Positions 25,496 to 35,852 of a stretch of DNA of 64,000 nucleotides are shown piece after piece. The stretch is from JAPPLB01 sp965218555 (lineage in GTDB: Bacteria; Acidobacteriota; Terriglobia; Bryobacterales; UBA6623). A model generated the notes under the pieces. It had not been told where the DNA came from. It ran no database searches and worked only from the letters and a program-made list of their open reading frames with translations. The stretch's first letter is position 1. Every line of letters begins with the position of its first letter. The DNA lies in assembly GCA_965218555.1 (NCBI GenBank), contig OZ244625.1, forward strand, positions 1,116,001 to 1,180,000, given 5' to 3'. A program made the position numbers and the translations under genes.

Positions 25496-28400
25496 CTATT
25501 CCTGAGACATCCTCTCTTCGACCGGCACCACCGGCAGCGTAGTGAAGATGCGGTTGCCGGCATCCACCTCCACCGCCAATCCCGTGAACTTCCCCTCCCC
25601 CGGCGCCGTGCAGCGCACCGTCCCAACGAAGTCCGACGTATCGGTCGCGGTGAACGCCTGCTCGATGAACCACGACATCTGCCCTTTGCCCTCCAACGGG
25701 ATCTCCACCTGCTCCAGCACCGCGCCCCCGCTCATCAAGCGGCACGACACCTCGATCTCTTCCTCTCCCAGGTTGTGCATCGCCGCCGCCGTGCGGATGC
25801 CTCCCTGCTGGCGGCGGGCCGGGAACAGCGCGTCCCGCACCGGCGGGCCGGCTCCCACCCCGGTCACCCCCACCCTCGGAACGCTGTAGCGCAGAACTCC
25901 CCCGATGGCGCCGTCCGAGACCACTTGCACCGAGCCGCTTACCTCCTCCCCGCGACCGTGGGTCGAGATCGTGAGTTCTCCCAGCGGCTCTATCGCCGTC
26001 CCGACCGTCAGCCCGTCGTCGTCGGTGAACTCCAGATCATCCGTCACATCCACCACCGATTTGGCGGTCACCGAATCGCCCTGGGTGTCGTAGAAATAAA
26101 TAGCGGGCTGGATCGCTGTGGTGCCCACATTGACGAGCACGACCTCGGAAGTGATGCCTGCGCCATTGGCGAAATGAGCGAAGTCCAAGGTGGACACTTC
26201 CGGTTCCGGCGCCATCGGCGTGGCCTCGACGCGGTTGGAAGCAAAGCTCTTGCCGATGCGGTTGACCGCCCGCACCTGGAAGACGTAGGCGGCGCCGTTG
26301 ACGAGGCCGCTGACGGTATGGGTGGTGTCCGTGGAGCCGGTGGAAATCCAGGGGGGACTCCGATCGATGCGGTACTCTTAATCGCTGATCGCCGCGCCAC
26401 CGTCTCTCGCCGGAGCGTCCCAGCTCAGCACGACCTGGGCGTCCCCGGCTGCCGCCGTCAGGTTCCCCGGCGCGCCGGGTGCCGTTGGGCCCCCGCCGCC
26501 GCCGCCGCCAAAGCCAAAGCCGCTTGGCGGGGGTGGAGGTGGAGGAGGCATGATTGTTCCCGGCACTGTCACCGAGACCCGTGCGCTACGCGCCGCTTCA
26601 CCGCCGGTGACCACGGCAGCCACCTGGTAGGTGTAGGTGTCAGCGACGGTCACGTCGGTGTCGGTGTATTGGAGTCCACCGGAGCCCTCTACAAGAGTCT
26701 TGACGGTGTCGCCTTCTTCGCGGTACAGGGTGTAGCTGACGTCCGGCATCGGCGACCAGTGATTCGCGGTCACTGCGGTCCAGGTGAGCACAACCCGCGT
26801 CGGCTCCGCCGTCGCCGTCAGCGTCGGCCCTTCCCGCAACTGGTAGCCGAACTCCTGCCACGTGGCGCCTCCCACCCCGTTCGTGTCCGCCGAAAGAACC
26901 GGATACTGGCTGCTCGTTCCGAAGTGCCAATCGTTCACACTGTCGCCGTCCAGATCCAGGTTCCAGTTCTGATAAATGCCGCTGGAGCCCGTGGGCGTCT
27001 GCAACTGCGCCGTCGTCTTGTCTTGGCCGAAGCTTCCGCTCGTGTGTCCCGATGTGCGCTCATCCCAGTAGCTGACGCTGATCGCGCCCTCGTTCTTCCC
27101 TACCAGCCCGCCGACATCGGATTCGCCAGCCACCAGGCCCGTGGCATAGCTGGCGAGAATCTCCCCCGTGGACTGGTTGTTCCCGACCAGACCTCCCACG
27201 CCTTCTATCCCCGACACGCGGCTTGAGGCGTAGCTGGCGAGAATCTCGCCATCGGATCGGTTGATCCCGGCGAGACCTCCCACATTTGTTTTACCCGTAA
27301 CGCGGCCGGTGACGTAGCTGGCACGAATCTCTCCGGAGTTGAACCCGATCAACCCGCCGGCGAGATCGGGTCCCTTCACATCGACATCGGTCACCCCCAG
27401 GTTCCGGATACTGGAGGAGGCATAGCCGAACAAACCCACGAGAACTACGTTATCCGTATCGATAAACAAGTTGCTGACGGTATGTCCGTTGCCCTCGAAG
27501 ATCGCTACAAATGGATTTCTCAAGAACAATAGCGTTCCAATAGCTGATGTATCCTCACCACCGATGGGCACCCAGCCCTCGCCACCGTTCCAGTACGTGT
27601 CGCCAGGGCCGACGGCGCCGCTGTTGTTGGTGTCGAAATCGAGGGATGCCGTCAGCTCATAGCCGGTGCACCCGTCGGGGCACCCCATCAGCGAACTCTG
27701 GTCGAAGGCATCGTAATAGGACTGCCAGTCCGATGCGTCATCCACCACGCCGTCGCCGTTCAGGTCGTAGCGCACCGCGTCGAGCTGAGCCAAGTTGCCG
27801 ACATCGATGAGGTTATCGTCATCAACGTCATAGTCCCGGTTACCCAACGCAACCGTGACCAGGAAGGACTGCACCGCGCTCAAGCCGCCGGGATCGGTCG
27901 CGCGCACCGTAACCACGGCAAGGCCCGGCACCCCCGGAGTCAGCCTCAACTGAGATCCCGTCCGGGTGACCGCCACCCGATCGGGGTCGCTCGACAGCGC
28001 GTTGTAGGTCAACGTGTTGCTATCCGGATCGGAGAACGCGCTCGCCACGTTGACCGTCACGGAGCCGGCACCCCGTATCATCGTCCGGTTTTGCAGCGTG
28101 CCATCCACCTCCGGCGCCCCGTTGCGATCCGCCACCACCGCGTCCACCGCGCCCGGCGCCATCACGATGCCGGCTCCGGAATCGCGATCGACCCCGGTCG
28201 CCTCGATATCGAGCGACGCTCCGGTCATCGCCGTGCGAAGCGCTGACAGCGTGACGTTACCGGGGCCGCCGGCCGCCTCCAGCATCAACGCCGCGATGGC
28301 CGCCGCGTGCGGCACCGCGGATGATACACCGCAGAACGGCGAGAATCCGGGCGTCGAGGTCGACACACAGGTCGCGGCGGCGAAGTCCGGCTTCTGCAGC

Positions 28401-29984
28401 AGCTTCCCTCCGGTCGAGGAGAAATTGCCCGCCGTATTCGCGGTGCCGTCCGGCTGGAAGAAGATCCGCCGAGGCCCGTCCGAGTTGGACCTCCGGACCG
28501 ACTCCGTCCCGGCGAAGACGCCACCGGCACCGGCGGCCGTCCGGGCGTCGACGGCCGCAACGGTGATTGCATTCTCCGCCGCAGAGTGCCCGAACAAGTT
28601 CCCCTCCGTCGCGATCGCCAAATGCCCTTCGAGGGTGTCGAGACGCAGGTAGCGGTCAGCCGCGCCGGAGGTCTTGACGATAACGAGCCGGTCTCCGGTG
28701 TGGTCGTCCTCAGACGAGCTGATGAGCTCGATCGGGTCCTGCGTGCCGTCCTGGGTGCTGGTCGAACTCTCCAGCACGTTGTCGTCAGCGTCGACCAGAA
28801 ACAGGTCGTAGTCGTTCCCGGAGCCCTCCAGCGGATCGGCCCACTGCAGGACGAACCCCGGGGCCGTCCTCCGTGATCCGGTTCCGGATCACGCCGCTGC
28901 CGAAGTCGTGTGCGACGCCGACCGGTACTCCGTTCACGGTCAACGTACTCCCCGCGGCGTAATCGCCCTCCCAGACCCCTGCCGTGCCGTCGTTCTTGTT
29001 GCCGCCGTTGCCGCCCGCCGTGATGTAGACACAGCCGTCCGCTACCGCCGCGTTGACCCCTCGCGCAATGACGTCGTCCTGAAAGGCCGCTTCCCGAAAA
29101 TAATAGACGTCGTCTACGATGACGTCCGCCCCGGCATCGCAGAGCGCCTCGATGTTCGCAGCGAACTGCGCCTGCCCATCGAACGCCGTCGCGAAATAGA
29201 GATCCGCCCCCGGCGCGAGGTCATGGACGATCTCGAGCATCGCCGCCCCCTCGTCGCCCCTACCCGCCTGTCCCGCTAGCACGGTCACCCGGTCCGGCAG
29301 ATCGCCCGACGCCTGCCTCTCGGCGAGCGAGCGGACCCCGTTCGAGAGCACGCCGATCCCGATGCCGGTGCCGTCGACACTGTGAGTGCTCCACGCCACG
29401 TTCGCTCGGTGGGCGACGACTCCCTCGGAGGTGTCGTCCGCCCGGGTCGCCGCGGTCTCCAACGTCTCCGGCCGGTTGTCGGATGGCAGCCGAGTCGGCC
29501 GGTCACGCGTAAACGCCACGTCGGCGGCGCGGATCGACTGGACCGCGTCGAGAGAGGCCAGCTTTTCTACGGCAGCGATCGGAAGCCTCGCACGGATGGC
29601 CCGATACTGCGGCACGTTGTTGATCACCGTGCCGCCCAGGGCACGAATGCGCGCCAGGACCGCCGGCGTCACCTCGGCCCGGATGTCCACCGTCACCAGC
29701 TCGTCCACGAAGGCTGCTCCTTTCGCCTGCCGGCGAGCGTTGATGGCCTCCCATCGAGCGTCCAGGAGTTGCGAACTCACCTTCCGTTGGGCGGGCGTCC
29801 GCTGCGCCTTCGCGACCAGCAGCGCCTCGATCTGCCGCATGGCCTTCAGCGGCAACTTGCCGTCAGGCCGCGCCAACGTTGGCTGCGCGAGGACGGACCC
29901 GACCAGCAGCGGAATCGCCAGCACTGCCCCAGAAGCCCGCAAAACGAGCCGGCGACGGCTCAGGCCATGACTCCTGGCGCGCAT
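25496..29984 (-). pseudogene. Giant secreted S8-family protease with GLUG/FN3 modules, broken by frameshift and stop
   Basis: If repaired, about 1,495 residues. Signal peptide and propeptide-like region (IEALLVAKAQRTPAQRK, GGTVINNVPQYRAIRARLP) are followed by a subtilase-like domain with DEGAAMLEIVHDLAPGADLY, ITAGGNGGNKNDGT and the catalytic-Ser region GVSSAVPHAAAIAAL. Then come a cadherin-like domain (SDPDSNTLTYN), GLUG repeats (GGLVGNN-x-STGEILASYATG type), FN3 domains with Pro8 and Gly7 stretches, and a beta-rich end. The frame changes at a CCCCGGGG run (28856-28863), and a TAA at 26378-26380 stands where a Tyr codon would continue the second FN3 domain. The expected catalytic Asp site reads VLSNGV (Asn). 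Two lesions plus this change argue for decay, though the homopolymer indel could be an assembly error. Confidence 0.82.
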
Positions 29985-30321
29985 GGCAGCTTCATGATCT
30001 CCCGGCGGATCAAAACATGTCTCTTGACCCAGTTCAGGTCCAGGTCGAGACTGAGTAATTAGTGGAATGGTCCGCTACCTGGAACGAAGACTACGACGAT
30101 CAGCTTTCTCTTCGTCTCGCCGAAACTCAGCGATCTCGACCTTGACTTCGCCAAAGGCTTCTTGCAGGTCTTCCCGATTGTACGGCTAGAGGAAAGCAGG
30201 GCGGCAACTTCATTTCAGCAGGAAGCCGCACAAGGGACGGCACGCATCAGAAAGACGATCCCCGCGGCTACTTCCTGTTCCGCTGAAGTTCCAAGCTCTG
30301 CACAGCACGCCGGCCTGGGGT
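29985..30321. other. 337-base stretch between two broken protease genes, no intact gene
   Basis: No gene with a start is visible. On the minus strand 30075-30185 is an open, Glu/Arg-rich stretch (PYNREDLQEAFGEVKVEIAEF and following) between two stops, looking like a fragment of a coiled-coil coding region. Nothing else is recognised. Confidence 0.5.
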
Positions 30322-31384
30322 TTACCGGAGACCGCTGAGATCCTTGGCGATGGTCTCGACGACGGGGACTGCGCCGGGGTAGAAGGTGCAGGGATGCACG
30401 GCGCCGGAGTCATGGACGATCTCGATCAGCGCCGTCCCCTCGCCGCCCTCTCTCGCCTGCCCCGGCAGCATCGTCACCCGTAGTGTCCGTTCGGATGTCG
30501 GATGGGAGACGCGCCGGCCGGCCGCGCGTGGCCGCCACGTCGGCGACACGGATCGACCGGACTTCGTCGAGCATGGCGAGCGTCCCCACGACGGCGAGCG
30601 GCAGACGCACCCGGATGGCCCGGTACCGCGGCACGTTGTTGATCACCGTGCCGCCCAAGTCACGGATGCGCGCCAGGACTGCCTGCGTCACCTCTGCCCG
30701 GACGTCCACCGTCACCATCTCGTTCTCGGCCGACTGACCGCGCACCTTCCGCAACGCGCCCAGGAGCTGCGAACCCATCTTCCGCTGAGCGGGTGTCCGC
30801 CGCGCCTTCTCCTCCAGCAGCGCCTCGATCCGCCGCACGGCATTCACCGGCAGTGCGCCGCCAGTCTGCGCCGTCGCCTCCTGGTCTCTCAACGACTCTG
30901 ATACTGACGGACAGTTCACCCCACCGAAGTCGATCGTTGCCAACCAAACCTGAAAGGCGGCATCCCTTGGCGCACACAGCTCGGTGCCCGATGTCCACAG
31001 CCTGGTGAGGTGTGACAGAGCACGCAGACCAACCGGCAGCGGCCTTGTCAATTGGCCGTTATCGTTGAGCATCAACTCCTCGAGCTTGGCCAAGTTCGCC
31101 AACTCGGACGGAACCTCGCCGCTCAACCGATTGTCGACGAGAGCCAGTTTCGTGACGCGGCCGTTCTTGTCGGTGGTAACACCGTGCCATTCTGAAAGCG
31201 ACTCCTCGCTCAACCAGTTCGTGTCGGTCTTCCAGTTCTCACCATCCGTCGCGTTGTAAAGCGCCACCAAAGCCTCCCTGTCGGCCGACACGCTCCCCTG
31301 AGCGCTGGCGTCGCCCCCCACGAAAAGGGTCAGGACTGCCAACAGAACAATCAGCAGCCCGTGGCGACGCACGTGATGAGTCAT
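30322..31384 (-). pseudogene. LRR-containing S8-type protease paralogue, truncated and frameshifted
   Basis: The ATG at 31384 (AAGGA seven bases upstream) opens a signal peptide (LLIVLLAVLTLFVGGDASA), an LRR region (ALYNATDGENWKTDTNWLS, LVDNRLSGEVPSELANLAKL), then a propeptide-like part (IEALLEEKARRTPAQRK, GGTVINNVPRYRAIRVRLP) that closely matches the protease gene just downstream. After PSDIRTDT about 60 codons present in the paralogue, including the catalytic-Asp region, are missing. The match resumes in another frame (RVTMLPGQAREGGEG, EIVHD) and then ends. No Ser region remains, so it cannot be an active protease. It is the upstream, more decayed member of a tandem pair. Confidence 0.75.
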
Positions 31385-31633
31385 AGGAACATCCTTCGAC
31401 CAGAGCTGGTGTAGTACGTCAAGCAGATTGTAACTTCTGGAGGGCGGCGCGGCCGCAATACGAAAGTAGAACCGCGTCCGGAGCTTTGATCGTCTTGTCC
31501 TGTCGCACTTTGGAGTAGATTCGCGCGCAGTTTTCGTCGAAGCTGATGACGGCAACGGCAGGTGTACCATGGTCACCACCGGCCGCCGATCGGGCCGGTG
31601 CTCGTTGTCCGATCCACATCACGGAGAAACCCA

Positions 31634-32845
31634 ATGAATCTCAAATCAACCGAATCCAAGCCTACGCGCCGCGGCATGCTTGCGGGCCTCGGCGCGGCGG
31701 CTGCCGCCCAAGGCTTGCTGCAAGACGCCCTCGGTGCACAAGCGAACCCTGCGGTCAATGTCGAGGACCGCGCCTCGAACATCAGAATCACCAAGCTCAC
31801 CTGCACGCCGGCGGACCCGAAGTGCATTGTCAAGCTCGAGACCAACTACGGCATCACCGGCTGGGGTGAAATCAGCAACGTCATTGCGGATGTCGCGACG
31901 ACCCTCGCCAACCGCATCTTCGAACTGCTCGACGGCCAGAATCCGACCCGCATCGAGCATCTCTGGCAGTTGATGTACCGGGCGCACCGCAACCTGCGCG
32001 GCGGGCCGTTCATGGTCCACACGATTTCGGCCATCGACATGGCGCTGTGGGATATCGTCGGCAAGCTTTGGAATGTCCCGCTTTATCGCCTGCTGGGTGG
32101 CCCGACCCGCGACAAGATCCGCGTGTATCACACAAAAAAAGCCCGCAAAATCGGAAGCGGCGGCCTGTGGCCCTTCTCCGGGACGCCGGCGGAGATTGAT
32201 GCCGTCGTCGAGAGAGTCAAGCAGGCAAGAGAACTGGTCGGCCACGACGGCGCTGTGATGTTCGACGCGCATTGCAACATGCCGCCACCGATGCTGATTC
32301 AATTCGCCAACCGCATCGAGCCTTATGAGGTTCTCTGGATTGAGGAGGCCGCCGTCTACGGCAACATCGAGATCTTCAAGCGGCTTCGGGAAAAGATCAA
32401 CGTGCCGCTGGCGACGGGTGAGAAGGATCGCACGATCTGGGGTGTGATTCCCTATCTGATCAACAACGCGATCGACATTCTTCAGCCCGATTGCGGCTTC
32501 GTCGGCGGCATCACGCAGATGAAGAAGATCGCCGCCCTCGCAGAGACGTTCTATGTCCCTCTCGCGCCGCACTGCACCATGACGACCGTCGGTATGACAG
32601 CGAGTCTTCACGTGGCGGCTTCGATCCCGTACTTTCTGATTCACGAGGGCTACTCGCCCGACAACCGGCTGCCCGGTTTGGCGAAGCGCAGTTGGTCGCT
32701 CCGCGACGATGGCCATGTGACGCTGCCCGAGGGGCCCGGCATCGGCGTGGAAATCGACGAAGCCCGTCTCGCCGAGTTGTCGAAAGAGCGCAAGTTCAAA
32801 TGGGGCCCGCAATTCGTTTCGGATGGTTCCGTAGCAGACTATTGA
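31634..32845 (+). CDS. Mandelate racemase/galactonate dehydratase-like enzyme, Tat-exported
   Basis: 403 residues. N-terminal twin-arginine signal (KPTRRGMLAGLGAAAAAQG). The enolase-superfamily barrel shows metal ligands in MFDAHCN (Asp), WIEEA (Glu) and ATGEK (Glu), and a His in PLAPHCTMTT where the sugar-acid dehydratases carry a catalytic His. The capping domain (GITGWGEIS, TISAIDMALWDIVGK) is standard. Likely dehydrates or isomerises a sugar acid, outside the cytoplasm if the Tat signal works; the substrate is unknown. GGAG lies upstream of the chosen ATG; an in-frame start at 31562 adds unconserved residues. Confidence 0.86.
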   Translation: MNLKSTESKPTRRGMLAGLGAAAAAQGLLQDALGAQANPAVNVEDRASNIRITKLTCTPADPKCIVKLETNYGITGWGEISNVIADVATTLANRIFELLDGQNPTRIEHLWQLMYRAHRNLRGGPFMVHTISAIDMALWDIVGKLWNVPLYRLLGGPTRDKIRVYHTKKARKIGSGGLWPFSGTPAEIDAVVERVKQARELVGHDGAVMFDAHCNMPPPMLIQFANRIEPYEVLWIEEAAVYGNIEIFKRLREKINVPLATGEKDRTIWGVIPYLINNAIDILQPDCGFVGGITQMKKIAALAETFYVPLAPHCTMTTVGMTASLHVAASIPYFLIHEGYSPDNRLPGLAKRSWSLRDDGHVTLPEGPGIGVEIDEARLAELSKERKFKWGPQFVSDGSVADY

Positions 32846-33014
32846 GCGCTCCCTCTGTTCGCGAGCAGGGACCGGAGCCGCCGGAAGTTTCTCAGCGCCG
32901 GGTGTTTCGTGCCGGCCGAGCCAAGGCCCTGTTCGGCAGGCCACCCGTTTCCAGGACCGCCCTTGTGATCTGAAGGACACTGCGCTTCGGCCGAAAGGCG
33001 CTTGCGGTCGGTGA

Positions 33015-33248
33015 TCAGTTCGAAGGGATTTTCTCGCACAAGGCGGCATCGAGGAATTCCAGAGCTCTTGCGCGATGCAGGTGCGGGTGCGCGAACTGGT
33101 TGCGGTAGCTGCGCAGACAGCCGTAACAGCTCGAATCGCAGCCGCAATTGCCCAGAACCCGTTTCCTGGCGTTTTCGAGCATCGCACGAAAGACCTTCTC
33201 CTGTTCGATCTGCGCGGCCCGGCCGCCGAGGCGGACTGTCGATAGCAC
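33015..33248 (-). pseudogene. DUF1998 (helicase-associated zinc domain) C-terminal fragment
   Basis: The minus strand reads GNCGCDSSCYGCLRSYRNQF, then AHPHLHRARALEFLDAALCEK. This is the conserved four-Cys tail of DUF1998-containing MrfA/DEAD-box helicases (CDSSCYGCLRSYRNQ). Upstream of GTG 33248 the frame is lost at the start of the oppositely oriented oligopeptidase gene, so the helicase part is gone. Flanking bases 32846-33014 and 33249-33307 hold nothing else I recognise. It could still be translated as a 77-residue protein, but a relic is more likely. Confidence 0.65.
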
Positions 33249-33307
33249 CTCGGCCCTCCTCGGTAGCTCGAGCCCGCCCCCTGATAGACTGACCCTTTGG
33301 AACCCTT

Positions 33308-35353
33308 ATGGCGGCAACTTCGACGAACCCTCTGCTCGAAATCAAGTTCAAAATCCCCTTCGATCAGATCAAGGCCGAGCATGTCGAGCCTGCTGTCGAT
33401 GCTCTCATCGCCGAAGCGCAACAGAACATCGACGCCATCGCCGCCGATCCGGGCCCGCGCACCTACGACAACACGCTCCGCGCCCTCGAGGACGCCGGCG
33501 AGACGCTCGAGTACGCCATGTCGGTGGTCAGCCATCTCGAATCCGTCGCCACGTACCCGGAACTCCGAGACGCCTACAACGCCGTCGAGCCGAAGATCAG
33601 CGCATTCCACTCGAAGATCCCCCTCAACGAAGCCCTGTGGAAGCAGATCAAGCGCTTCAGCGAGATCGAGGAAGCCGCCCTGCTCAGCGACTCCCGCGCC
33701 CGCTTCCTCAAAAAGACCCGCGACGACTTCCGCCGCGAAGGCGCCGACCTCGACGAAGCCGGCAAGACCAGGCTCAACGAACTCAACATCCAGCTTGCCC
33801 AGGCGACCACGAAGTATTCCCAGAACGTCCTCGACGCCACCAACGCCTTCGAGCTGATCATCGAGGACGAAGCGCAGCTCGCCAGCCTCCCGCCCAGCGC
33901 CATCGCCATGGCCCGCCAGGATGCCGAAAGCAAGGGCAAGCCGGGCTGGCGCTTTACGCTGCAGGCCCCCAGTTACATCGCTGTGATGACCTACTTGGAC
34001 GACGCGGCCGTTCGCGAGAAGGTCTACCGCGCCTACGTCACTCGAGGTGCGAAGGAGCCCTATGACAACCGCGAGCTGATCCTCACCATCCTGCGCCTGC
34101 GCCGCGAGAAAGCCCGGCTGCTCGGCTATCGCGACTTCGCCGACCTCGTCCTCGAAGATCGCATGGCGAAGACCGGCCACAGCGCTCGCGAGTTCATCGA
34201 TTCCCTCAATACGAAGACACGGTCAGCCTTCGAGCGCGAAAACGAAGAGCTGCTCGCCTTCCGCCGCGAGATCGAAGGCCCTGACGCCCCCGAACTCGGC
34301 GCCTGGGACATCGGCTACTACGCGGAGAAGATGCGCCAAGCCATCTACGACTTCGAAGAGGAAGAACTTCGGCCCTACTTCGCCTTCGAGAAGGTGCTCG
34401 ACGGCATGTTCGAACTTGTCGGCCGCCTCTACGGCATCAAGGTCGTCGAGGAGCGCGGTGTTCCCGCCTGGGATAGCAGCGTCAAGTACTACTCCATCGA
34501 CGATGCCGACGGGACCCGTCTCGGCTCTTTCTACGCCGACTTCTATCCCCGTGAAAACAAGCGCGGCGGCGCTTGGATGGACTCCTTCTTCGTCAGCGTC
34601 CCCGGCGGCCCGCGGCCTCATCTCGGCCTGATTTGCGGCAACCAGACACCTCCGCTCGACGGCAAACCTGCGCTGCTGACTCACCGCGAGGTCGAGATCA
34701 TTTCCCACGAGTTCGGCCACCTGCTGCACCATCTGCTGAGCCGGGTTGAGATCCGCAGTCTGGGCGGAACCAATGTCGCCTGGGACTTCGTCGAGTTGCC
34801 GTCGCAGATCATGGAGAACTGGTGCTGGGAGCGCGACGCCCTCGATCTCTTCGCGCACCATTACGAAACCGGTGAGCCCGTCCCCACGGATCTCTTCCAG
34901 AAAATGAAGCGGGCGCGCAACTTCCGCGCCGCCAATGCGCAGCTGCGGCAGTTGAGCTTCGGCACGGTCGACTTGGCCCTCCACCGCGACTACGACCCTC
35001 ACAAGGACGGTGACGTGATGAAGTATGCCTTCGACATCCTGCACTCGTTCGCGCCTACCGCTCTGCCGCTCGAACACGCCATGATCGCGTCCTTCACCCA
35101 CCTGTTTGCGAGCCCGGTCGGCTACGGAGCCGGCTATTACTCCTACAAGTGGTCGGAAGTCCTCGACGCCGACGCTTTTTCACGCTTCGCCAACGAGGGC
35201 ATCTTCAGCCGTAGCGTCGGCATGCAGTTCCGTGAACGCATCCTGGCCCGCGGCGACAGCGAAGACCCGGCGCAGCTCTTCCGCGACTTCATGGACCGCG
35301 ATCCCGATGCCGACGCCCTGCTTCGCCGCCAAGGCCTTCTCCCCGCCACCTGA
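33308..35353 (+). CDS. M3-family oligopeptidase (oligopeptidase A/PrlC-like)
   Basis: 681 residues; cytoplasmic zinc metallopeptidase cleaving short peptides. The zinc motif HEFGHLLHH begins at residue 467, preceded by LLTHREVEIIS. Typical M3 segments are LGLICGNQTPP, VAWDFVELPSQIMENWCWE, HDILHSF-like FDILHSFAPTALP and SPVGYGAGYYSYKWSEVLDADAFSRF, which holds the substrate-binding Tyr/His region. The N-terminal helical part begins PLLEIKFKIPFDQIKAEHVEPAV, as in PrlC. Standard length. A TGATAGACT extended -10-like element ends 18 bases before the ATG, leaving a very short leader. Confidence 0.92.
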   Translation: MAATSTNPLLEIKFKIPFDQIKAEHVEPAVDALIAEAQQNIDAIAADPGPRTYDNTLRALEDAGETLEYAMSVVSHLESVATYPELRDAYNAVEPKISAFHSKIPLNEALWKQIKRFSEIEEAALLSDSRARFLKKTRDDFRREGADLDEAGKTRLNELNIQLAQATTKYSQNVLDATNAFELIIEDEAQLASLPPSAIAMARQDAESKGKPGWRFTLQAPSYIAVMTYLDDAAVREKVYRAYVTRGAKEPYDNRELILTILRLRREKARLLGYRDFADLVLEDRMAKTGHSAREFIDSLNTKTRSAFERENEELLAFRREIEGPDAPELGAWDIGYYAEKMRQAIYDFEEEELRPYFAFEKVLDGMFELVGRLYGIKVVEERGVPAWDSSVKYYSIDDADGTRLGSFYADFYPRENKRGGAWMDSFFVSVPGGPRPHLGLICGNQTPPLDGKPALLTHREVEIISHEFGHLLHHLLSRVEIRSLGGTNVAWDFVELPSQIMENWCWERDALDLFAHHYETGEPVPTDLFQKMKRARNFRAANAQLRQLSFGTVDLALHRDYDPHKDGDVMKYAFDILHSFAPTALPLEHAMIASFTHLFASPVGYGAGYYSYKWSEVLDADAFSRFANEGIFSRSVGMQFRERILARGDSEDPAQLFRDFMDRDPDADALLRRQGLLPAT

Positions 35354-35375
35354 TGCCATCGCCCGAATGCCCGTT

Positions 35376-35383
35376 GCTATACT
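35376..35383 (+). promoter_or_regulatory. Extended -10 promoter candidate upstream of fmdB-type gene
   Basis: TGCTATACT (TG at 35375-35376, TATACT at 35378-35383) is a near-consensus extended -10; no -35 is visible. Transcription would start about 100 bases before the zinc-ribbon gene and could also serve thrS. Confidence 0.4.
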
Positions 35384-35493
35384 GAAAACGGCCTATGGAC
35401 CTCTAAAAAACGCGCTCTCAGGCTGAACCGTCCGCTCTTAGGGACACCCCCGAATTTCACAGTTTCGGTACGAACGACTGCTCCGTCGAGCCT

Positions 35494-35814
35494 ATGCCTC
35501 TCTACGAGTACGAATGTCTGAAGTGCGGCCATCGCTTCGAGGAGATCCAGAAATTCTCCGACGAGCCGCTCAAAGAACACAATAGTTGCGGCGGAGAACT
35601 CCGCAAGCTCCTCTCGCCTCCCGCGATCCAGTTCAAGGGGACCGGCTGGTACATCACTGACTACGCCCGCGCCGGCAGAACCGATGGCGACGGCAAGCAG
35701 AGCGGCGAGAAGAAGACCGAGGCCAAGTCGGACTCCGGGTCCGAAACGAAATCCGAGTCAAAATCGAACGGTTCCGGGGACACTTCCAAGACCTCGTCCG
35801 ACTCGAAAAACTAG
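35494..35814 (+). CDS. FmdB-type zinc-ribbon protein
   Basis: 106 residues. MPLYEYECLKCGHRFEEIQKFSDEPL and then SPPAIQFKGTGWYITDYAR are the FmdB/CxxC_CxxC_SSSS signature. The first zinc pair is CLKC; in the second pair the usual first Cys is replaced (EHNSCGGE), leaving a single Cys and possibly a His ligand. The C-terminal 40 residues are a Ser/Lys/Glu low-complexity tail. Function of the family is unproven (putative regulatory protein). Thirty-eight bases separate its stop from the thrS start. Confidence 0.85.
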   Translation: MPLYEYECLKCGHRFEEIQKFSDEPLKEHNSCGGELRKLLSPPAIQFKGTGWYITDYARAGRTDGDGKQSGEKKTEAKSDSGSETKSESKSNGSGDTSKTSSDSKN

Positions 35815-35852
35815 CAGCACGTTCGGCGCCTCCCCTGGTGCGAACCAATCTC

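Noticed and set aside
25482..25506. Inverted repeat CTCAGG/CCTGAG after korB as a terminator
   Set aside because: Only 6 bp with a 13-base loop and no T-tract.
30075..30185. Minus-strand open stretch rich in Glu, Lys and Arg
   Set aside because: No start codon and stops on both sides; at most a fragment of a lost gene.
32839..33351. A 170-codon minus-strand frame
   Set aside because: A different frame of the region holding the DUF1998 tail; no similarity and it overlaps the oligopeptidase start.
31646..34180. An 844-codon open frame on the minus strand
   Set aside because: It lies antisense to the enolase-superfamily and oligopeptidase genes, both with clear family motifs, and its translation is Arg/Gly/Ala-rich without any recognisable domain; an effect of high GC codon use.
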